In this document: one piece after another, positions 20,239-25,087 of the stretch
Numbering within the stretch: the first letter of the stretch is position 1
Layout of the letters: each line of letters starts with the position of its first letter
Assembly (NCBI GenBank): GCA_034431815.1
Contig: DAOUCS010000155.1
Location: 1 to 25,087 of the forward strand
Reading direction: 5' to 3'
Length of the DNA: 25,087 nt
Source of the DNA: HRBIN29 sp034431815
GTDB taxonomy: Bacteria; Chloroflexota; Dehalococcoidia; Tepidiformales; Tepidiformaceae
Made by a program: the position numbers and the translations under genes
Notes under the pieces: model-generated
What the model was told of the DNA's origin: nothing
The model's database searches: none
What the model saw: only the letters and a program-made list of their open reading frames with translations

Positions 20239-20883
20239 ATGACGGGCACCGAGCGGGCGTGGGCGGCAGTGGGAGCGGCTGCTTTCGCCGTAGGCGCAGC
20301 GCTGCTGGCTGCCGCGCGCGGGGCCGGCCCGCTCTGGCACGAAGACGAAGCGGTGCGCTGGCTGCAGAGCCAGCCGGGCTCGGAGGCGGCAGCGCGCGTC
20401 ATCCGCTGGCTGACCTCCACCGAACCCGTGACCGCTTCCGGGCTTCTCGCCGCTGCTCTGGCCCGGTTGCGAGGAGCGCCGCGCTTCGCCTTGGTCACCG
20501 CGGTCCTCTTTCTCGCGCTCCCGCTGGTTCAGACTGGGTTGAAGGAAGTCCCAGGAAGGCCGCGCCCCGAGCCGCCGGCGGTGGAGCTGCGGGCCGGGTA
20601 CTCCAGCCCAAGCTTCCCAGCTGGTCACGCGATGAGCGGGCTGGTCGGCTACGGCTGGGCAGGGGTGGCCGCCACGCGCTCGCGCCTTTCCCGAACGGCG
20701 CGGCGGTGGATCGTCGCTGGCTGCGCCGGAGTCACAGCCGCGACGGCCTGGGCGAACCTGTGGACCGGCGTTCACTGGCCGACGGACATCGCCGGAGGCT
20801 TCGCCTGGGGAGCGGTGCTGCTCGCCTGGGCGGCGCTGGCATGGCCGTCAGGGGGACGTCCCCACCGACGCGGGGCATCATAG
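20239..20883 (+). CDS. PAP2-superfamily membrane phosphatase
   Basis: A 214-residue multi-span membrane protein of the type 2 phosphatidic acid phosphatase family, which removes phosphate from lipid phosphates such as undecaprenyl pyrophosphate or phosphatidylglycerol phosphate. Motif 1 is KEVPGRPRP (Lys102, Arg109-Pro110), motif 2 is PAGH (127-130), and motif 3 ends in VHWPTD with His179 and Asp183. The Ser-Arg that normally opens motif 3 is replaced by Ala172-Asn173, so activity or substrate may be unusual. There are about five hydrophobic segments. ATG 20239 has no clear ribosome binding site. A nitroreductase gene follows 27 nt downstream on the same strand. Substrate unknown. Confidence 0.85.
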   Translation: MTGTERAWAAVGAAAFAVGAALLAAARGAGPLWHEDEAVRWLQSQPGSEAAARVIRWLTSTEPVTASGLLAAALARLRGAPRFALVTAVLFLALPLVQTGLKEVPGRPRPEPPAVELRAGYSSPSFPAGHAMSGLVGYGWAGVAATRSRLSRTARRWIVAGCAGVTAATAWANLWTGVHWPTDIAGGFAWGAVLLAWAALAWPSGGRPHRRGAS

Positions 20884-20910
20884 GAGCACACAACGCGTGA
20901 GGAGGCGAAG

Positions 20911-21540
20911 TTGGCCGACGAGCCGAAACTGTTCGAGGTGATGTACACCTGCCGGGCGATGCGGCGCTTGAAGCCCGACCCGGTGCCGGAGGAGCTGCTG
21001 CTGCGGCTCATCGACGCGGCGAACCAGGCGCCCTCGGGCTCGAACCTGCAGAACGCGCGCTGGATCATCGTCCGCGACCGGGCTCAGAAGGAGCGGCTAG
21101 CCGAGCTCAACCGGAAGGGCGTGGAGCGGTACATCCAGGGGCAGCGCATCCCCGAGCTTCCGCACCAGCCCCGCGACAAGCGGGAGCGGATGCTCAAAGC
21201 GGTCCTCTGGCAGGCGGAGCACATGGCAGAGATCCCGGCGCTCATCATCGCCTGTCTCGAGTTTCTCACGCCGCCGCCCGACACCTTCGCCGCTGGCGCG
21301 AACGCGGGCGGCTCGATCTGGCCGGGGGTCCAGAACCTCCTGCTGGCAGCGCGGGCCCTCGGCCTGGGGGCGACCCCCACCACCCTCGTCTTCAGCGACA
21401 GGCCGGCTGCGAAGGCGGTGCTCGGCCTGCCCGAGAACGTGGAGCCGTTCTGCATGATCCCGGTGGGATGGCCGATGGGCCGCTTCGGCCCGGTGAGCCG
21501 ACGCCCAGTGCAGGAGATCGTCCATTGGGACCGGTGGTGA
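20911..21540 (+). CDS. Nitroreductase-family FMN oxidoreductase
   Basis: A 209-residue soluble protein of the NAD(P)H:FMN nitroreductase fold. The N-terminal R15-x-x-R18-R19 followed by KPDPVPEE, then APSGSNLQN (40-48), contacts FMN phosphate in this family. The GGSIWPGVQNLLLAARALGLGATPTT stretch beginning near 133 is the typical helix at the dimer interface. The start is TTG at 20911, chosen because GGAGG lies 5 nt before it and no ATG fits better. Natural substrates in the family range from quinones and nitroaromatics to dehalogenation or BluB-like reactions; none can be assigned here. A dehydrogenase follows 12 nt downstream, so co-transcription is likely, and a link to the flavin genes behind is possible but unproven. 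Confidence 0.88.
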   Translation: MADEPKLFEVMYTCRAMRRLKPDPVPEELLLRLIDAANQAPSGSNLQNARWIIVRDRAQKERLAELNRKGVERYIQGQRIPELPHQPRDKRERMLKAVLWQAEHMAEIPALIIACLEFLTPPPDTFAAGANAGGSIWPGVQNLLLAARALGLGATPTTLVFSDRPAAKAVLGLPENVEPFCMIPVGWPMGRFGPVSRRPVQEIVHWDRW

Positions 21541-21552
21541 GGCAGGAGCAGC

Positions 21553-22566
21553 ATGGCGCGCGAGGAGGTGTTGCTGGTAACGCGACGGTGGTGGGAGCGA
21601 TACGGGGAGGAGACAGCCTCGGCGGCGCGCGCTGCCGGCGGGGAGCTCGTACCGCTCTTCCTCCCCGATGACCCCGCCGCCCGCCTGGACGTGCGGGAGC
21701 GAGCCCGCCTCACCGTGGCCCTCTTCTCCGGCGACGTGTATCCGGCCTACTCGCGTTCGTTCTTCGCGGCGGTCCAGGGGGCACCCAACCTCCGGTGGCT
21801 GCACGTGTTCAACGCGGGGGTCGACCATCCCGTCTTCGGGCGGATCCTGGCGAGAGGAGTGCGGATCACGACCTCGTCCGGGTCGACCGCGGTGCCCATC
21901 GCCCAGACTGCGATTTCGGGAATGCTGCTCCTGGCGCGGCCGTGGCGGCGATGGCTGGACGCCCAAGCCAGGCGAGAATGGGCACCCCTAGCGCCTGAGG
22001 AAGCACCAGCCGACCTCGAGGGGCAGACGATGACGGTCGTCGGCCTGGGGGCTATTGGCAGCGAAATCGCGCGCCTCGCGCGGGCTTTCGGCCTGCGCGT
22101 CATCGGGGTGCGGCGAAGTCCGGCCCGGGGCACCGAGCCGGTGGACGAGCTCATCCACCCCCGCGACTTGGACAGCGTGCTGCCGCGCACCAACTGGCTG
22201 GCCCTGGCGTGTCCCCTCACGCCTGAGACGCGGGGCCTCATCGACGCTCGGCGACTGGCGCTGCTGCCCCCAGGGGCGTGCATCCTCAACGTGGCCCGGG
22301 GGGAAGTCATCGACGAGGGCGCGATGATTGCCGCGCTGCAGTCCGGCCGGCTGGGCGGTGCCTACCTCGACGTCTTCGCGGTCGAGCCGCTTCCGCCCGA
22401 ATCTCCTCTGTGGGAGATGCCGAACGTCTTCATCAGCCCGCACAATTCGGCCGCGGCGCAGGGGAACGAAGGGCGCGTGGCGCTCATCTTCCGACGGAAC
22501 GTCGTGCGGTGGTTCCAGGGCGAGCCGCTGGAGAACGAAGCGGAGGCTGAGGACGTCGGCAGCTGA
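21553..22566 (+). CDS. D-2-hydroxyacid dehydrogenase (NAD-binding)
   Basis: A 337-residue cytoplasmic dehydrogenase that reduces 2-keto acids or oxidises D-2-hydroxy acids. It shows the Rossmann signature VVGLGAIGSEIARLAR with Gly164, Gly166 and Gly169, and the catalytic triad Arg249 (NVARGEVID), Glu278 (FAVEPLP) and His297 (SPHNSA). The residues after the glycine motif (VIGVRRSPA) suggest NADP rather than NAD, since an Arg pair replaces the usual Asp. The closest type is the GhrA/GyaR-like glyoxylate/hydroxypyruvate reductase group, but substrate cannot be fixed. ATG 21553 follows AGGAG with a 4-nt gap. The next gene begins close behind its stop. Confidence 0.9.
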   Translation: MAREEVLLVTRRWWERYGEETASAARAAGGELVPLFLPDDPAARLDVRERARLTVALFSGDVYPAYSRSFFAAVQGAPNLRWLHVFNAGVDHPVFGRILARGVRITTSSGSTAVPIAQTAISGMLLLARPWRRWLDAQARREWAPLAPEEAPADLEGQTMTVVGLGAIGSEIARLARAFGLRVIGVRRSPARGTEPVDELIHPRDLDSVLPRTNWLALACPLTPETRGLIDARRLALLPPGACILNVARGEVIDEGAMIAALQSGRLGGAYLDVFAVEPLPPESPLWEMPNVFISPHNSAAAQGNEGRVALIFRRNVVRWFQGEPLENEAEAEDVGS

Positions 22567-22594
22567 GCTGCTCTGGAAGGACTCGTTCGCGGCC

Positions 22595-23452
22595 ATGGGC
22601 ACGGAGGTGGACGTCATCGTCCGCGCTGCGGACCGCCCCGTGGCCGCCTTCGCAGCGCTCCGGGCATGGTTCGGCATGGTGGAGACGCGGCTCTCGCGGT
22701 TCCGGCGGGAGAGCGCGTTGGAGCGACTGAACCGGGGGGAGGAAGTCGACGACTGGATGCTGGCGGACGTCGTCCGCACGGCCATCGCTGCCTGGGAGGC
22801 CACCGGAGGGCTCGTGAATCCCTTGGTCCGCGACGCCCTGGAGGCGGCCGGGTACAACAAGAGCTTCGAACGGCTCCAGGGACCTCGGGGTGCACTCCAG
22901 CCGCGGCCGGTCCCGAATCCGCCGGATGCAGTCGAGCTTCGCGGCACGAGGGTCCGGCTGCGGGCTGGCCGGCTCGACCTGGGCGGCGTCGCCAAGGGCT
23001 GGGCCGTCGACCGCGCGGCGGCGCTGCTCTGCAAGGATGGGTTCGCCGCGCTCGTGAATGCCGGCGGCGACCTGCGCGCCGTGGGCGAAGAAGCACAAGG
23101 AGCCGGCGGCTGGCGGGCGGGCGTGGAAGCGCTCGGCGGGAACGTCGTCTGGGAGGGCACGATCGCCGGGGCACTAGCGACTTCGTCAGCCCTGCGGAGA
23201 CGATGGCGCACGGCCGACGGCAGGTGGGCCCATCACATCATCGACCCGCGCACGGGGCTGCCGGCGGACGGTCTCTACATCCAGGTCACCGTCGCGGCTG
23301 CGAGCTGCCTTTGGGCCGAAGTGTGGTCTAAGGCGATTCTCATCGGCGGGCCGGAGACTCTCCACCGTGCGCGGGGCTCTGTGGACGGGATCCTGGCCAT
23401 CAGGGCCGACGGTGTTGGCGAACGCACGGGGGTCTTCGCAAAGGGTGGGTAA
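22595..23452 (+). CDS. apbE: FAD:protein FMN transferase (ApbE family)
   Basis: ApbE attaches FMN from FAD to a Thr/Ser in target proteins by a phosphodiester bond. The 285-residue protein starts at MGTEVDV, and carries DLGGVAKGWAVDR (128-140), NAGGD (155-159) and HHIIDPRTGLP (213-223). The C-terminal metal motif reads AEVWSKA (241-247) instead of the usual ADxxxTA. No signal peptide or lipobox is visible, so the enzyme seems cytoplasmic. The true start may lie slightly upstream (a CTG at 22568 is in frame and would include WKDSFAAMGT, as in relatives); ATG 22595 is the first clear one and lies 28 nt after the dehydrogenase stop. The genes behind it encode a possible target and a heme partner. 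Confidence 0.9.
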   Translation: MGTEVDVIVRAADRPVAAFAALRAWFGMVETRLSRFRRESALERLNRGEEVDDWMLADVVRTAIAAWEATGGLVNPLVRDALEAAGYNKSFERLQGPRGALQPRPVPNPPDAVELRGTRVRLRAGRLDLGGVAKGWAVDRAAALLCKDGFAALVNAGGDLRAVGEEAQGAGGWRAGVEALGGNVVWEGTIAGALATSSALRRRWRTADGRWAHHIIDPRTGLPADGLYIQVTVAAASCLWAEVWSKAILIGGPETLHRARGSVDGILAIRADGVGERTGVFAKGG

Positions 23453-23453
23453 A

Positions 23454-23465
23454 GCCCCCGGGGGC
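23454..23465. repeat. Perfect 12-nt GC palindrome behind apbE
   Basis: GCCCCCGGGGGC lies 2 nt after the TAA of apbE and is its own reverse complement. With no loop and no T-run it is a poor intrinsic terminator, but it could pause transcription or bind a dimeric protein. Confidence 0.4.
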
Positions 23466-23504
23466 ACCCAGGCCTCCGCGACCCGTTCCGTCCCCTCCGA
23501 GCGA

Positions 23505-23523
23505 TGTGTTGAGAGGAAACACA
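23505..23523 (+). promoter_or_regulatory. Small stem-loop upstream of the acidic-protein gene
   Basis: TGTGTT (23505-23510) pairs with AACACA (23518-23523) around GAGAGGA. It ends 6 nt before the GGAGG ribosome binding site (23530-23534), so it may sit in the 5' leader of the next genes. Role not known; short hairpins like this also occur by chance. Confidence 0.3.
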
Positions 23524-23542
23524 CTGCACGGAGGTCTTGCTG

Positions 23543-23947
23543 ATGAACCGCCGTCTCTCGCTCGCTGCCGCCGCGGCCGCGGCGGCGCTTTCGGCCATGG
23601 TGATCGGCGTGAGCTTCGACGCCCTCGCCGGCCAGAACGACGACGCCCGGGAGCGGGCCGCAGCCGCGATTTCGGGCACGGGCGCCGGCGCCGCAAGCGA
23701 TGCGGAGGCGACCACCGCCGCAGCGTCCGGCTCGGGAGCGAGCCTTGCCGCCCCGCTGACCGGACAGAACGACACCGCAGCCTGGGAGGACGGCCGACAC
23801 GACGACGATGACGACGACCGACGCGATGACGAGGACGAACACGAAGACGAGGACGAACACGAAGACGAAGACGAGGACGAGCACCGTGACCGGGACCGCG
23901 ACCGGGATCGGGACGGAGAGCGCGATGACTGGGAGGAGGACGAATGA
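23543..23947 (+). CDS. Exported, highly acidic His/Asp/Glu/Arg-rich protein
   Basis: A 134-residue protein with a signal peptide (MNRR, Ala-rich core, likely cleavage at ALA-GQ, residues 29-30). Two short similar segments, AGQND (29-33) and TGQND (73-77), flank an Ala/Ser/Gly-rich linker. Residues 86-134 are almost only Asp, Glu, His and Arg: a run of Asp, an EDEHED repeat, an Arg-Asp repeat and an acidic end. No enzyme domain is present. Such tails bind divalent cations or basic partners, and the histidines could bind metal; this is inference. ATG 23543 has GGAGG 8 nt upstream; a TTG at 23537 is too close to it. Its stop overlaps the next ATG (ATGA), so it is coupled to the SGAT-motif protein. 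Confidence 0.8.
   Translation: MNRRLSLAAAAAAAALSAMVIGVSFDALAGQNDDARERAAAAISGTGAGAASDAEATTAAASGSGASLAAPLTGQNDTAAWEDGRHDDDDDDRRDDEDEHEDEDEHEDEDEDEHRDRDRDRDRDGERDDWEEDE
23831..23884 (+). repeat. 18-nt tandem repeat in the acidic-protein gene
   Basis: GAGGACGAACACGAAGAC occurs twice without change (23831-23848 and 23849-23866), followed by a diverged third copy (23867-23884). Each unit encodes EDEHED. Because 18 is a multiple of three, gain or loss of copies keeps the frame, so length can vary between strains. Confidence 0.8.
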
Positions 23948-24228
23948 CGCAGAAGAAGCCGAAGGGCGACCGCTTCGCAGCCGATAAAGTCATCGCGGCG
24001 TCGCTGACCGGGGCAGCCTTCGGAGCGATGCTCATCGCCATAGCGAGGGGGGACGACAGCGGAGCAACGCAGGCCGTCCCGACCGCCCTCCAGGAGGCAG
24101 CGGCGGTGCCCACCGAATCGGGTGATGCTCCGGTGGCGACCGCGCCCACCCCAACCGGCCAGCAGCGGGCCACTCCCTCGGCCCAAACGGCTCCGCTGCC
24201 CCGCGCGCGGCGCAGCCGAGCCTCCTGA
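23944..24228 (+). CDS. 94-residue membrane-anchored protein with an SGAT (flavinylation-like) motif
   Basis: No known domain is recognised. A short basic N-terminus (KKPKGDR) is followed by one transmembrane helix (about 16-35) and then DDSGAT at 37-42, placing this motif just outside the membrane if the basic end is inside. The rest (43-94) is a Pro/Thr/Ala-rich tail ending in a basic stretch. ApbE targets are modified on the last Thr of a motif written DxxSGAT or similar; here SGAT is exact, while the Asp lies one or two residues closer than usual. The gene is coupled by ATGA to the acidic protein, has GAGGAGG before its ATG, and sits between apbE and a two-heme membrane protein. A covalent FMN carrier is the proposal; a plain tether is the alternative. 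Confidence 0.65.
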   Translation: MTQKKPKGDRFAADKVIAASLTGAAFGAMLIAIARGDDSGATQAVPTALQEAAAVPTESGDAPVATAPTPTGQQRATPSAQTAPLPRARRSRAS

Positions 24229-24237
24229 GGGACTCCA

Positions 24238-24891
24238 ATGCGGCGAATTTGGTCTCTCGCGTTCGCAGCTGGGGCGGCAGGCATGGCAGCCGGCTGGTTG
24301 GCGGGCAGGCCGCTCGCGCAGGAGTTGGGCGGCATCAGCGGACATGAGGCGTGGTACGTCTCCCGCGCAGCCGGACTCGCTTCGTACCTCGCGCTCGCTG
24401 CCTCCCTGGCGGTCGGGGCGGCGATGTCGTCAGCCATCGGCGACGGAGCAGTGAGCCGCGCGCGCCTCCTTGCCATCCATCAGTCCCTCGGCCTTTCGGG
24501 CTTGGCCTTGGCGCTGGCCCATGCCCTGGCGCTCCTGTTCGACGGATACAGCGATTTCGATGTCCTGAGCATCTCCGTGCCCTTCGCCGCCTCGTACGAG
24601 CCGATGCTCTCGGGGTTGGGAACGCTGACGCTCTACCTCTTCGTGCTGGCGACGGCGACGTTCTGGATCCGGCTCCAAATCGGGATGAGGCTCTGGCGGC
24701 TCATCCACCTCACATCCATCGCCGCTTTCGGAGGCGCCTTCGTGCACGGCGTGCTCATCGGCACCGACACGATGGCCGGATGGGTGCAGGGCGTGTACCT
24801 TGCGGGCGCAGCAGGGGTGGCAGGGGCGCTGGCGGTGAGGCTCACGTATCGGCGGCCGCGCCGCGCTGCAGCCGCACCAGCGCGGGGATGA
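24238..24891 (+). CDS. Ferric-reductase-like transmembrane protein (two-heme type)
   Basis: A 217-residue integral membrane protein with about six hydrophobic helices and no FAD or NAD(P)-binding domain, like the membrane part of ferric reductases or MsrQ. Four histidines stand in two helices with the family spacing: His81 and His95 (13 between) and His157 and His170 (12 between), enough to bind two b-type hemes stacked across the membrane. The opening contains WYVSRAAGLASY, common in relatives of this type. ATG 24238 follows GAGGG by 6 nt and lies 9 nt after the SGAT protein's stop. It would pass electrons across the membrane to or from a flavin carrier; donor and acceptor are unknown. Confidence 0.88.
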   Translation: MRRIWSLAFAAGAAGMAAGWLAGRPLAQELGGISGHEAWYVSRAAGLASYLALAASLAVGAAMSSAIGDGAVSRARLLAIHQSLGLSGLALALAHALALLFDGYSDFDVLSISVPFAASYEPMLSGLGTLTLYLFVLATATFWIRLQIGMRLWRLIHLTSIAAFGGAFVHGVLIGTDTMAGWVQGVYLAGAAGVAGALAVRLTYRRPRRAAAAPARG

Positions 24892-24895
24892 ACGA

Positions 24896-25087
24896 ATGGA
24901 CGACTTTGCACAGCGGCTGCACGAAGCGCTCGTTCAGAACGCCGGCCCAACACCGGACGCCGAGCTGACGGCATTGGTGCGGATCGCGCGCCGCACGGCC
25001 GACCTCCCGCTGCCGACGGTGAGCCCCGAGCAGCTCGCCCGCATGCAGAGGCGATTCGAGGAGCGAATCCGAGAGCCCGAGGGCGGG
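24896..25087 (+). CDS. Start of an unidentified gene (3' end cut off)
   Basis: An ATG 4 nt after the preceding stop opens a frame of 64 codons that runs off the window. The peptide begins MDDFAQRLHEAL and contains IARRTADLPLP and VSPEQLARMQRRFEERI, a charged helical pattern that resembles short N-terminal regions of Chloroflexota/Actinobacteria proteins of the DUF5667 or anti-sigma type. This resemblance is weak. The codon pattern and tight spacing favour a real gene in the same operon over an alternative overlapping frame from 24888 that stops at 24968. Confidence 0.5.
   Translation, partial: MDDFAQRLHEALVQNAGPTPDAELTALVRIARRTADLPLPTVSPEQLARMQRRFEERIREPEGG

Noticed and set aside
23723..23746. 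SGAS in the acidic exported protein as a second flavinylation site
   Set aside because: It lies in an Ala/Ser/Gly-rich linker, has no Asp at the expected position and ends in Ser; too weak.

Overview
The window is a high-GC bacterial chromosomal segment with tightly packed genes, many joined by 4-nt ATGA stop/start overlaps. I see no phage, transposase, CRISPR or tRNA. A Chloroflexota host (Dehalococcoidia/Tepidiformia-like) is my best guess. It rests on the exported protein domain carrying a PGWNLVxW motif, the GlgE/TreS cluster, the two-heme ferric-reductase-like protein and the DR2241-like tetrapyrrole gene. This is an inference from family resemblance, not a search result.

Layout. (1) 2-2744, plus strand: the end of a chelatase/Fe-S protein, then hemL and hemC, a tetrapyrrole-synthesis operon closed by a 9-bp stem-loop. 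(2) 2786-5106, plus: two tandem family III (CaiB/BaiF) CoA-transferase genes. The first is interrupted by an in-frame amber codon and lacks the catalytic Asp. (3) 5154-6992, plus: treZ, which releases trehalose from maltooligosyltrehalose. (4) 7242-10676, minus: two broken genes, a membrane protein with two frameshifts and an exported propeller-like protein with four. (5) 10851-20179, minus: a compact five-gene operon glgE-treS-mak-glgX-glgB. It encodes the GlgE route from trehalose through maltose and maltose-1-phosphate to branched alpha-glucan, plus a debranching enzyme. (6) 20239-25087, plus: PAP2 phosphatase, nitroreductase, D-2-hydroxyacid dehydrogenase, ApbE flavin transferase, an acidic exported protein, a 94-aa membrane-anchored protein with an SGAT motif, a two-heme ferric-reductase-like membrane protein, and the start of an unidentified gene.

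How the genes work together. TreZ plus the minus-strand operon could form a trehalose/alpha-glucan cycle: GlgX and TreZ (with a TreY encoded elsewhere) would turn glucan back into trehalose, and TreS, maltokinase, GlgE and GlgB would build glucan. The right end looks like a small extracytoplasmic electron-transfer cassette: ApbE would attach FMN to the Thr of the SGAT motif in the 94-aa protein, next to a transmembrane di-heme partner. This minimal carrier is the most novel-looking part of the window.

Reliability. The frame disruptions cluster in 7806-10364, while about 9.3 kb of adjacent operon is intact. One lesion is an 8-nt tandem duplication, which argues for real gene decay there. The other five are +1 changes in G/C runs and could also be sequencing errors.
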